From positions 42,203,674-42,267,673 of the forward strand of contig NC_053142.1 of NCBI RefSeq assembly GCF_016808335.1: 64,000 bases of DNA, read 5' to 3'. Below the pieces are notes generated by a model that searched no databases, was not told the origin of the DNA, and saw nothing but the letters and a program-made list of their open reading frames with translations. Positions 44,912 through 56,509 of the stretch are shown here, piece after piece; the first letter of the stretch is position 1, and each line of letters starts with the position of its first letter. This DNA is from Panicum virgatum (lineage: Eukaryota > Streptophyta > Magnoliopsida > Poales > Poaceae). The position numbers and the translations under genes were made by a program.

Positions 44912-46362
44912 TGTCGGGGACCACAATTAGGGGCACCCTAATCGGGGTACCAAAATCACCCTAAAAGCGCAAACACATATTAGGCAATTGAGCCCACGAA
45001 GGCCTACGGCCTCCTACCAATCTGGAAGAAAGGAAAGGACTCAAAGAAGCTCAGCACGAGGCCCATCCGCACCCCCCTCGGACCCGCGGGGTGATCTCCG
45101 TCTCGCTCGAGGGCTCCCATCGAGACCCTCGACCGCGCCCCGCGACTCCGCCTCGTTCGAGGGTAGCGAGACTACCCTCGGGGAGGTGAATCGTCTCCGC
45201 CTCGCTCGAGGCCACCCCTCGACGAAAAGGACAAACGGCCCTTCCGCTCACCCGCCCGTTGTACGGAGGCACTAAATGCCAACCACTCCTCCACAGCGCC
45301 CAGGTCAGACGGCGTCAGGCCGCCATTCCCCACAGTGGCTGTGACCGGAGTCCCGTCCGCCAACTCCGGTCACTGCACCGCCATACCAGATGCTGTGGCA
45401 ACACTGTGGGAACCTGCGACGCGGTATGAGACGTGCTCGGCACAGCTCCCGTTACTATTCTGCCAACTCCTGCTGTCCGGACTCCACCTCACCACACCAA
45501 CGGCCCCGGACCCGGACCCGTCCCCTACTCGGGAAGGGATCCGGTGTCGCCACGTGTCCCCCAAGGAGGGATGCTCAGCACTAGCAGCCGCAGGCCCGGA
45601 CCTCCCCCCTCGAGGGGTCCGGGACCTCCACGTGACTCCCGGACCCCCTTAGCGCACGCGCTAGCACTCCACCCAGGGGCCCCCCGGGACCGCCACGTGC
45701 CCCACTACCGTTGGCGCACATATATATATGCAAGACCTTGGCCTGCAGGGCCCACGGAATGCTGCCACACCACACCTGGAAGACGGTACACCCTACAGCC
45801 ACGAACACGCCGCATGCTGGGGTTGACAGGATGCCGACGCGATCTCTACAAGGCCAAGGACGATGCCCAGGATGACTGCCACGCCCGACGCCATGCCCTA
45901 CAGTGTACTTCCCACAGTGCTCGACCACTGCACCCCCGCGATTCGGGGAAAAGACGACGACTTCCACTATCCCCTGTGCATGTACACCGTCCCTCCTTAT
46001 GTCTATAAAAGGAGGAGGCGGGCTTCCTTTAAGGGGGTCGCGGTCGGATCCATTCGATAGTACGCAACACTCAGCACCACTGAGCCTCCGATATTGGCAC
46101 ACGCCTCAATCAACTCCTCCTCTAGCAGAGACCTGGGAGCTTCCCTCCCTCTCTCGCCTCGCCTATACCCCCTACTACAGGCACCTCCGGTGCAAGATAA
46201 TACAGTGCCCTCGCACACCCCCTTGCTGGACGTACGGCCCCGCGGCCGGAACCAGGATAAACTCGTGCGTTACTGTGTTGCCTCTTGCATCAACATCTGG
46301 GACGAGGAAACACGCAGCAGCATTACTAGTTGGGTCCGGACCGCCGGGTCAGGACACCGACA
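44912..46362 (+). repeat. 5' LTR of Ty3-gypsy element D
   Basis: About 1,451 bp, from TGTCGGGGACCACAATTAGG to CAGGACACCGACA. TATAAAAG at 46004-46011 is a promoter core in plus orientation. The left flank GTTGG (44907-44911) belongs to the interrupted reverse transcriptase of C. The primer site begins right after it but is split by a solo LTR. Since C continues beyond the window, the right-hand target duplication cannot be checked. Confidence 0.8.
46004..46011 (+). promoter_or_regulatory. TATA box of LTR D
   Basis: TATAAAAG in TATGTCTATAAAAGGAGG, in sense with element D. Confidence 0.6.
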
Positions 46363-46371
46363 GTTGACGCG

Positions 46372-47506
46372 TGTTGACGCTTCTTAAAGCGCCAATTTAC
46401 GTACCGCAAGCGCACGGAACAAGTGTATTACTATGCTTAACTAAGCACTAATGATATTGGTAAAAGATCTATATTGGGTGATTGAGTATGAAATAGATCT
46501 AATCTAACCAATCTAATCTAATCTAGACTAGTGAGCAATGATAGATGTGTGCACAAGATATGAAGAGCATTTGTCTATAGGGTCTAGGATCACTAGAGAT
46601 GTAATCGCCAAGCAACGAAGAACAGATCTAATCTACCAAAGGTGTGTTCCAAGATCAAAACCTTTCCCTCCCGCATACTGTCACTACACGAGGATAATCG
46701 GTAACGAATCAACAAGAACACGATAGTTGATGTAATCTAAGTAAACCATGCAAGAGCAAAGCAAACCCAAAGCCAAGTCGCGAACTATTAGGCATCAAAG
46801 CATCATCAACAAGAATCATGATAGATCAATCTCATAAAGGATTCGGCAATTACAACTCAAGATCTCCTTACAACCCCATGAACAAACGAGGACTTTACCC
46901 CATGAAGCTAAGCGAAGCGTAGTCGATCATGGTGATGAAATCTCCGGCAAGGGATGGATCCCTTGCTGTCCTCCAACTTGCAGCGGCGCCGAGGGGCGAT
47001 GAGGCCTCCGGTGTCGCCTTTCTCTTGTGTCTAACTCGAATGTATCTCTGGATGCTCTTTCTCTGTGATCTCTGCGATCTCCCTCTGCGGTCCCCCTTCT
47101 TTGACGGCGGCTTCGGGGTATTTATAGGCATATATGGTCGGTGGTTTTGGTAAAACATAAATTAGGGTTGACGCATACTTCGTGCTGAAGAAAATCGAGA
47201 CCGATTGGACTCCGAAAAGGGCTAGGCCGGCCGGCCTGGGCCTTTTCTGGCCCCTTTCGGTCCCATCTTTTGCGTGTTGAATCTTCCTTTTATTCCTCAT
47301 CTTAGCCCAGTTGTAACCATGCGTCAAAACATCTCCGAAAATGTCCAAATTCCTGTCAAAATGCAACATGCTCCAAAATCCAGGACAAAATCGAAAACGG
47401 TCAAGTTCGGGTGCCAAGTGGCGGGTTAGTACATGAATCATCCAGAAGAATTTACCAAAACAGCTCCTAATCATATAGTAAAATGGGTACTTAAGGAGCG
47501 CCAACA
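46372..47506 (-). mobile_element. Solo LTR B1 inserted in the primer site of element D
   Basis: About 1,135 bp with ends TGTTGACGC and GCGCCAACA. A promoter-like TATAAATA on the minus strand (47119-47126) sets its orientation. Flanks ACGCG and GCGCG are a 4/5 match as target duplication. Removing it joins GTTGACGCG to CCAGGTAGGGG, which restores a primer site like that of element C. No PBS or coding sequence of its own is attached. Confidence 0.75.
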
Positions 47507-48449
47507 GCGCGCCAGGTAGGGGTCGCGCTGTGTGACATTTCTCTTTTGTTCCCATTTGAACTCCATGGATGGCGAGCAGATCCAACCCATTCCCCATGGG
47601 CGTCTCGGATCCGCTCCCAGCGGGATGCGTGATTTGGTTCGGGGGTCTCGACTTCATCGCGACCGGCGATGGCCACGGCACGGACATCCTCCCGTCCGGA
47701 GCCAACCCCGACACACCGAGACCACCGTCCGGGCGCGGGAGGCGCCCGCGCCGACACGCGCGGCGAGTGTGGCTCGCCTTGCCACCCCCACATGGGTCGA
47801 GGCAAGCGGGTCGTAGTCCGGTGCTGCGACGGATTATGTCGTCACCTCACCATCACCGACTGCGGGAACGGCTCGCCCTGCCTCCCCCACACGGGTCGAG
47901 GCTGGCGGGTCGCAGCCCGGCGCCGTGGTGGAGGACGTCACCGCTTCACCGCCACCGACTGCAGCGACGGTGCCTTCCGAGGAGGGTGCGACCGCGATGT
48001 CGCCCCTTCCCTCCGGGACGCACACCCCCGCTGTGACCCACACTTCATCCGTCAGCACCAACGTGAGTGCGCACGAGGATCTGCCGAGTTATCGCCTCAT
48101 CTCGATCCACGACCTCGCGGCACTACCACTTGATAGCTCGTACCCCGACTCCTCGAATGAGGGGTACATCTTCGTGCGCGAACGCGTCGCCCCGGACTTC
48201 TCCGGAGTTCGCGATCGCGAAGCACTCCTGGCGTTCTAGGCTGTGGCAGACTACTGCTTCGCCTGCTCCGACGACTCCAGCGAGGAGGACTATGATCTCG
48301 CCCGGAAGTTCTCCATGGTCGAGCTGGCGGAGCGGGGCAACGACGCGGAAAACGGCACGGCGGACTCACCGACGAACCGACTAGTTGAGCCACCGACGAA
48401 CTCCGCTGCACCCAGAGTAGCTACTCCGACGAACCACGCCCAAAGCTAA
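47507..48449 (+). pseudogene. Element D gag-like region
   Basis: After the second half of the primer site (CCAGGTAGGGGTCGCG), an ATG at 47569 opens a frame beginning MASRSNPFPMGVSDPLPAG. Another frame continues to the stop near 48238 and then to 48449, with YRLISIHDLAALPLDSSYP, ADYCFACSDDSSEEDYDLAR and a Pro/Thr-rich end. I recognise this as the type of short gag-leader protein found in non-autonomous grass gypsy elements, but cannot assign domains. A capsid core, protease and pol are absent. Confidence 0.55.
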
Positions 48450-49605
48450 TGTTTGGAACATTCAGGTAAGCTATGTCGCTTCTATCCTTGAAATTCCAAA
48501 CCCTTTTGTACACCGTTTGTACTCGTATTCCCCAGAATAATAAAGGAGTACAATTTACCTATTTATTTTCTGGGAACCTTCCGAACTCTCGGGAGCTCGG
48601 ATGCGCACGAACACTGAGGTACGCTCGGCTTTACCCTCGGCAAAGGCAAGCCTCCCTCGGGGGCTACTACAGGGGGAACCCCCGAACGTCCCCAAAGCAT
48701 GGCCACCGTTTTTTGAAAAATTTTCGTATCTAAGATTCTCGTATACTTAGAAAAAGGATGCGAGGCGTAAGCGACTACGGTACGGGGCCGGCCGAGCCGC
48801 GGGACCGCCTACGCCTCCGGGATACGACATCTCCACTCACCACCCTACGCCTATGTTGCTTATGAACGCGAAATTCCTCGCAGAAATTTATCTAAGTCAC
48901 ATACGAGAGCACGAAAACTTAGTAACAAAAACGGCGCGCACGAATGCACAAGGCCTCGAGCGGCCAACACTGTCCCCCTCTCCGTCGCGTGTACGCTCGA
49001 GGGCCACCCTTGGGGGCTACACCATCGAAGGCAAGCCGGCAAATGAGAATGGCGAAGTCCTCACCAATGCTTGGAACATACAGCAGCTACGTCGCTTCTA
49101 TCCTTAGAGTTCCGAGCTATTTGTACATCGTTTGTACTCGCATTTTCGATTTCCCGAAACAATAAAGGAGTATGCTTTACTTGTTTATTTTTTGGGAACC
49201 TTCCGGACCCTCAGGAGCTCGGATGCGCACGAACACTGAGGTACGCCTGGCTTTACCCTCGGTAAAGCCAAGCCTCCCTCGGGGGCTACTACGGGGGGAA
49301 CCCCCAAACGTCCCCAAAAATCGCCAACGTTTTTTCGAAAAATTTCCGTCTCTAAGTTTCTCGTACACTTGGAAAAAACGGACGCGAGGCATAAGCAACT
49401 ACGGTACGGGGCCGGCCAAGTCGTGGGGCCACCTACGCCTCTGGGATACGGCACCTCCCTCACCACCCCACGCCTAAGTCGCTTATGAACACGAAATTCC
49501 TCGCAGAAGTTTACCAAAGTCACATACGAGAACACGGAAGTAGAGTAAAGAAAACGAGGGCTCGAATGCACAAGGCCTCGATGGGCCACACTGTCGATTT
49601 ACGAT
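48450..49605 (+). repeat. Two-copy tandem repeat of about 620 bp in element D
   Basis: Copy 1 starts near 48450 and copy 2 near 49070. Both contain TGTCGCTTCTATCCTT-like starts, AATAAAGGAGTA, GAGCTCGGATGCGCACGAACACTGAGGTACGC, CTCCCTCGGGGGCTACTAC and AAATTCCTCGCAGAA in the same order. No protein is recognised; it fills the place where pol would be. Confidence 0.85.
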
Positions 49606-49677
49606 AACGAATTTCTTAATTCACAAGTACAATCACGACAAGTACTAATTCATTACATGGACCGAGGCCCAGTCTCC

Positions 49678-52600
49678 CTACAGGTTATCATCCCCCCTTT
49701 GCGGGTCTTCAGCAGCATCGAATTCGGCTATTGGGGGGATGTCAGCTTCGAGCTTCCCGACCAGGATTGTGGCGAACTCCTCGGCGGCTGCGTCGGCGTC
49801 GTTCATGATGGCCGACGCGGCGTCCGCATCGGTGTCATTGGGAACGACGTACCCCGACGACACCCTCTGGAGGTCCATGATATAGTGCGTCGAGGCCACG
49901 GCGAGGGCTCGCAGGACACCGAGGCGGAAGGTGCTCTTGGCATGCTCGGTGATCCGGCCACCTAGCGCGCGCAGGCGGCTGATCACCGAGCTACCAGACA
50001 CGACGCCCTCCCCCTCGAGCTCCTGGCACACGCTCACAGCGGTCCGCTCCAGGTCAGTGTACTCCGCTTGCGCCGCCATGAGCGCGGTGTTGACCGCCTC
50101 CTTCGCCGCAGTCTCGTCTGCCACTCTCTACATCAGCTCTGATCAAAGGAACCAAGATAAGCTGTGAAAAATTAGAATCCAACAACAGCGAAATTTCGAG
50201 CACACACCCGCGATATTCTTCTGCGCCTCCTCCTGCTGGACTCGGGCGGCCTCCTCGAGCGAAGACAAGGAGTTCTCCTTCTCCTTGAGGGCAGCCTCCG
50301 CATTTCGGATGGCCACCTCATTTCCTCGAGGGCTTTGCCCTTCTCCTCGAGGGTCCCGGTGAGCGTGGCGACGATCGCCTTCTCGCGCTGGAGCTCGGCC
50401 TCCTTGCCTTGGAGCTTAGCTTCCTTCTACTCGAGCGCCGTCCTAGTGCACTGCAGCTTGGCGGTTTACGCCTCGGATTCCTGAGCCTTCTGCTCCGCTG
50501 CGGCCCTCTGGATGTCACGCTTGCCGGCGGTCCGCGCCAGCTCCTCCTCTAGCGCCTGTTGACGCGCCCCCAGATCTGTCATCTTGGTGTTGGCGTCGAT
50601 ATTCTGGAGCACCAAGCCAGCATTGTGCCGCCCAAGTCAGCGCACCTGGGAGTACAGCCAGGTCATCTCGGCGCTCTTTTTGCGCGAGATGTCCCTCAGC
50701 CGCTGCAAGTGGAAAGATGTGGGTAAAACACACGAAATCAAGGCCAAATATGAATGATTCTCGGGAGGGAGCCGCTTACCTGACTGATCTGGTAATCCGT
50801 CGTCCTATGGAGCTCCAGGGCGCGATCGAGGTGGTTCAGAATCTGAGAGCCGACCTCGATCTGCGCTTGCTAGACGGCCTCCTCCTCCTGCCCGTAACGG
50901 AGAAACTCTGGGGGGACCCCGGACTGGATGATTGCCCCGTGATAGGGCCCCACGGATGTCCCCGCGTTGAGCACCTCCTCGCAGGCCGACTTAAACTCGG
51001 CGATCCGGTCGGCGGTGCTTGCCGCAGCAGCGGGGTCGATGTCCCTCGAGTCCCCGAACTCCTCGCTACTATCCGGCAGCTGTACCACCGGCACCACGCT
51101 TTCCGGCGCCGCTTGCGCCGTCGTTGCCGCAACGACACCCTCGTCCCGGGCCTCTGCAGGCACCGAGACGCGGGTTTCCTCCGCCACCCGCGCCCTCGGC
51201 GCCGACTCCTCCTCCTCCGCGACGCCCTCGACCCCAGCCCTCGGGGGCTCGGGGACGAGGGTCTCCATCTCCGTTTGGCTAGTAGGGTGCTCCTGCGCGT
51301 CCCCACCAGCTCCTTCTTCTGCGACCGGCCGGGCGGCGCTATCCTCGTCGCTCCGACCGGCCTCCACTTCGACGTCCGACAGGGTGGCGTCATCTGCTCC
51401 GCCCCGGCCGGCCTCCCCCATGGCGTCAGCCTGAGCGGCTGCTTCAATGCCACTCTAGCCGGCATCGCCCCCATTCCCCGGTGCTCGAGCCTGTTGGGCC
51501 GCTTGGGCCCCTCGAGTTATCGCCTCCCGCAGCTTCGCGGCCTCCGCCACAATATCTACGATGGGCGGGGGCTGCGGTGCCGTGTGCGGCGTGGCACGCG
51601 CCCCGGTCTTGAGAGTGTTGGCGCTCCTTAAGTATCCATTTTATCCCCTGTTTAACTTTGATAATGACATGAATTTAATATCAGAATCACTAACCATCAT
51701 AACCTCGGCCCAATTATTGGTCGTTTTCGCGTTTGCACATTATTTTGGAGGTACTTCGTTTTTGCAGGTTTTTGACTAATTTTGGAGCATGAAATGGCGA
51801 GGCCCACGATCACGTGATGACACAAAGAAAGACAAAGGCCAAAACCCAAACAAAGGATCGAAGGCTATGATGATTAGAGGCCCGTTCATGCACATCCACC
51901 GTCCAATGAAGCCCAAAGGACAAAGCCCACAAGATAAGATCAAGATACTTCGGGGCTAAGCAAAGAAAAGAGATATTTAAGTAAGGGTTTTCCATCCTAT
52001 CCTTCTCCTCGAAGAAATCTCGAAGATAACGACATATAATGGGGTGCAATCGTGAAAGACATAAACTCTAGAAGATTCCAGGAGACATGGGGAGAAAGAA
52101 GAACACGAGACGGCGAAGGAATGAGCTAGGCCGGCCGGCCCAGCCCTTTTTTAGGTTGGTTCGACCTCCCCTTTGACCTAGGGTTTCCTGAGGCTATTTA
52201 AAGACCCCTCCCCAAGGTTCACGCAGAGATCAATTCGGGAGACGACGTCAAGGAGCAGAGAAGATAGAGGGACACCTCTCGGAGAGCCGAGGGTCGTGCT
52301 AGTTGTCTAGGGTTTGCCCTAGCCGACGTGGGAACCTTGCAAGGAAGACCACGTCGGAGTTCTGGAGCTAGGATCATCAAGATCAAGGTAGGTCCCCGGT
52401 TGTGATCTTGTGATGTACAATCATTCATGGTGAAGTTATTTGTGATTCCGAATGTTTAGCGACCATGTTCTCTCTTTCGATTTCGTTCTTTTCTTTGGGT
52501 TTGCTTCATCCTAGATCTATTATCGAGATAGATCGCTTAGCATGATCTTGTAGTCATGGTGGCTAGAGGTTCATGGAGGAACTACCAAAGGGGGTTCGAC

Positions 52601-54833
52601 TTGCTTCAGGGTACTTTTGTCGAAAGGGGTGGCGTCGTGACAGGACGTTGCCACTAAGTAGGTGGGGTATCGAGGGATCGGATTGGAGATTTTGAGTTTA
52701 AAGATGCTTTTCATTGAGATTCACATCTATCTTACTTCACTACATCTAGCTGGAACTACAACATATGCATGATCTAGGTGATCTAGATTGGTTATCTCTA
52801 ACTTTCTCTTGCTACCTTCGGTGTTTGTCGATTTTAATAGATTAGATTCGTTTTACACCACATCAACACAATGGAATCTATATGCTAGTAGATTGTTTCT
52901 TGTCTCTTTGGTTCCGTGGATTGATAAACCTTCGGGGAATACTCTAAGGGAAAAGCTACACGAAACCGTGCGCTTGCGGTATACAAATCGGGGGCACTAA
53001 GGAGCGTCAACAGAGGGCTTTGGCCGGAGCGAGCGGGGCTACATCCTTGGCGACGTCACCGGAGCTGGAAATCGGGGAAGAAAGGCTGAGGTTAGCAGGA
53101 TTGGGGGATCGATTAAATGAACGCAAAGAATAAAACCAAAACCACTTACCCGGACCGGGCGCTCATACTGCGTTTGCCCGTGCCACTCCTTCGGGCCCGC
53201 GACACACTGATGCCCCTCGACGACTGATCTGAGGGTGTCATCCTCGGATCGGCCTGGAGCCTCGAGGCCGTCTGCGTGGGCGTCTCCGCGCTCGCCGCAG
53301 ACCCGTCGCCGCCTGTCGACATCGCGGGCGCGGGGATCCCCTCACCCGTCGCCGGCAGGGGCGACCTCCGCTCTGTCACGGGCGTAGATGATCTTCTGCC
53401 CGCCGCCGGCGTGGGCGACCTTCGTCCCGCCGCTGGCGTGGGCGACCTCCGCTCCGCCCCCGCGAGGGGCGGGTCCACCAACAACCCCGGTGTGGGTCTC
53501 GCTTCACACAACGTCACTGGCGCGTCCTCGTCGCCAGCCTCTTGATAGACCAGCGAAGAATCCGCGCCTGTCGCCGCCTCGTCATCACCTGGGAGGTTGA
53601 CCTCGGCATCCGAGGTGTCCTCCTCCTCATCCGTGGACTCGGGCGTAGCGGGCCGCGGCTTCCCCTCCGCGTGTTCAATTTTGCATGCCTTGTCGTACTT
53701 TTCTTTCCTCTTCTTCTTCTTGTCGGCAGCCGCCTCCACTTCGTCTTTCCGCTTCTTCACCGCCTCTGCGTGCAGGCGGTTGACTTCGCGTTCCTCCGGG
53801 ATCGGAGACCTTGAGGGGTGGCACCTGCGGCTCACCCCCTTCAAAACGCAATCAAATCAGAGTCAGGGAGCGGGGAAAGGAATAGCACAAGTTGGCAATG
53901 AATCGAAATCGAGACTCACCACTGAAAGGTACCCCAGCTCGAGGCGCATCTTGATCTCCCAAAGATCGTTTGCGTTGTTGGGGAACTCCGCCACCATGTT
54001 CCTCGCCCTCTGGGCAGCGATGCCTCGGGGGAGCAGCACCATCGACGTCCTCGAGCCCGAGGTCGGGATCCCGGGGGTGAGGCCGAAGATCGGCAGGCTC
54101 CTCTTCGTGAGAGGAATCACCCTCTGCCGGTGAAAGTTCGCGATGACGGCAGCCGCCGTCAACCCCTTCCTCACCAGGAGCACCAACGCGTTGGTGAGGA
54201 CCTCGAGCCTGGCTTGATGCACTGGGGCGATACCCCCCAGTCCCACTTCACTTGTCTCTCCAGGAACACCCTGTTGGTGAACGCTGAGAGCCTGTTGCTG
54301 AAGTTGCACAGGTAGAACCACCCTCGAGTCCACCCGGCGTTGTTCGTCGTCATCTTGTTGGGGATGCACAGGTTCTTCCGGCTGGGGCGCAAATGGAGCA
54401 TCAGGCCGCCGGCGCGCGCGAACCTCTTCGGCTGGCCCCGCACGTTCTCGACGAAGAGCTCACCGCGGAACAAGTGGATCCACATATCCCAATGTGCTTC
54501 AATCCCCAGGTTTCCCTCGCAGACAACGACGAAGACCGCCGCCTACGAGATGGAGTTGGGGCCGAAGTTGTGCAGCTCCGCGCTGTAGTACTCGCACAAC
54601 GCCCGCATGAATCTACTGACGGGGACGACGAATCCCCGCTCGTGGAGACGCATGAGGCTCACGACGTAGCCCTCGGGGTGACTCGGCTCGGTCTCCTCCG
54701 GCCGCGGGGGAATCCATGCCGGCCGCTCCAAGCTGGTGTTCATCGGCAGCAGCCGGTCGGCAACTAGCTGCTCTAGAACCGCCTCTGTGGCGGTGGATTT
54801 CCCTCACGGCAACGGCTCCCGGACATCCGACAT
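49678..54833 (-). pseudogene. Antisense additional ORF of element D, 'putative gypsy type transposon' (Transposase_28-like) protein, broken
   Basis: Starts at an ATG at 54833-54831 (MSDVREPLP). The N-terminal domain at 54740-53890 has LHERGFVVPVSRFMRAL, YYSAELHNFGPNSIS, VCEGNLGIEAHWDMWIHLF and GWTRGWFYLCN, a family I know as the gypsy-type Transposase_28 domain. A charged Lys/Glu-rich stretch (53780-53690) and repeated AERRSPTPAAGR units (53500-53340) follow. An acidic region (51421-50870) and a coiled-coil-like region (about 50760-50250, ALEEELARTAGKRD) come next. The last part (50124-49678) ends LVGKLEADIPPIAEFDAAED. Breaks: stops near 54805 and 54544, a frame change near 54215, several later stops, and solo LTR B2 between 53012 and 51616. 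Its role is unknown; similar antisense ORFs are reported in Tat-lineage elements. Confidence 0.8.
51616..53012 (+). mobile_element. Solo LTR B2 inserted in the antisense ORF of D
   Basis: About 1,397 bp with ends TGTTGGCGCTCC and GCGTCAACA, the same termini as B1 but in the opposite orientation and clearly diverged inside. TATTTAAA at 52195-52202 is a promoter-like core on the plus strand. Flanks GAGAG and GAGGG match 4/5. Without it, the minus-strand frame reads through from ...APAKAL to KTGARATPH..., which supports insertion into the ORF. Confidence 0.75.
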
Positions 54834-54839
54834 TGCTTC

Positions 54840-56509
54840 GAATTATGGGGGGATGTGGGAAGGCAAGCTCTGCAGTGCCTAAGGTGCGCTCTCGCTCTCT
54901 CCTTCTTCCTCCTCTCACTCTTGGCTGTGGGCTCAGGATGCAGGGGAGGTGGACAAGGCAATGGAGATGAAGGCAAATGGCCAGGTGAGCCCAAACAATC
55001 CCCCCCCTTTTCCGCTTTTATTCACCACGACGGGCGGATTCACCGCCATGGCACGAATCCCCTGCATTCAATGCGGTAGATTTTGCTGTTGCTGACGGAT
55101 GGTCCCCATGACCGCGGAGTCTCCCACGCGCGTACTCGGCAATAACTACGGCGCGGTAACCGATTTGCGCGGCATGACTGTTGCACTGTTCCATCCGTCA
55201 GCCGCTGCCCACGCCGCTTCGTCTACCTGAGGTAGTTGCCTGAAAAGGCGCACCCGCACTGCACCGCACATACCGGGCCACGTCGCCCACGACGAGCGAA
55301 AGACCTGTAAGCACGACCAGCGACTCCGCGCCGCTTGCGAACCGTGACGGAATATTCCTTTCAGGGGCTCTTCACCCTCGAGGGAACCTTATTCCGAGGC
55401 GTTACTGATAAGGGGTTCGAAGCCTGGCCCGTCGAGGGTTCGACAGGTGCCCCAGATCGCCAGAGTCAGGGGCTGCATGGATGTACCGTACAAGCTACCC
55501 TCGAATGCGGAGTTCGAGACATCCTACGCAGTGTTCAAGGCCAAACGAGGGTGCCTAGCAGGGAGATCCCATTGAGGGAGAGCATCGAGCCCTCGGACCC
55601 TATCGAATGGGTCCGAGCCCCGCCTAGCGAATCTTTGCGAGCGCTTTATGTGATGTGTCCACGGACCACGAGCCGACCCTTATCGAACAGGGCACAGACG
55701 TCCACTTGAACTACCCGATAATAGCTCACTGAAGCAGCCATGGCTCGCGGCCCGGGCATGGGTAGCATGGTGCGCTTCACCCCTCCTCCTTGTGAAAGGG
55801 CGAGGAGGGCCGTAATAAAAGTTGAGGGTTCCCCGAACGCCTTTACGCAGGCCGGGGCTCGGGGGCTCCTCGCACACTGCGGCTCAGGCCGCACCCTCGA
55901 ATGGATCGACGACCGTCGATTTTGAAGTTCCATGTGTTTAACCAAAACCCCCACTCTTGACGCGCGCCTGCCAGATGGTTCAGCCGGACACTGGGTCGAT
56001 GTGCCAGCACGGAAAATGCCGAGGCCGACTGAAAGGAGTGCCGATGCCGGCTGAAAAAGACGCTGGACGGCCACCTCAGTGAAGCAACCAAGCAGGACGA
56101 CATTTATAGCCCTTGGACGAGTGCAAACACTCCTCCAAGGCCTCGGGGGCTACACCCGTGGGTGCGCTGACCAAAATCCCCTGCAGGGGTGGTGCCCACC
56201 CATACACTTTCGGTTGTCCTCTCCGCGAAGGAGAAGGAGACTTCATTGATCTTTGCGAACAAAGATTACAAAGGGTTACCGTCTTAAAGCCGTCGAAAAG
56301 TACAAATGCATTGCCACCTGCGTGGCAATTTTCCTTGTCTTGGGGGAGGAGTGAGCGCCGATGAAGAGCACTGAGTCCTTGGCCGGCGCGACGGCCAGGC
56401 TGCTCAGGATTGCGAGGAGCAGCACCCAGACCACACGGGTCCAGCGGGATGCCCTCCTCGCAAGCTTTCTTCTAGCATCTCCTCCACCGAAGACCCTGCG
56501 GGAGGCTGT
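54840..56509. other. Non-coding right part of element D
   Basis: GC-rich sequence between the start of the antisense ORF and LTR E. Words such as CCTCGGGGGCTACAC, also seen in the 620-bp repeats, indicate it still belongs to D. No 3' LTR of D is found, so D should resume beyond element E outside the window. Confidence 0.55.

Noticed and set aside
44912..46362. LTR D as a solo LTR
   Set aside because: A primer-site start (GTTGACGCG) follows it and continues after B1, so D is better read as the 5' LTR of an element with internal sequence.
46372..53012. B1 and B2 as the two LTRs of one element
   Set aside because: They are in opposite orientation and diverged inside, and each has its own near-duplication. 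LTRs of one element must be direct repeats.
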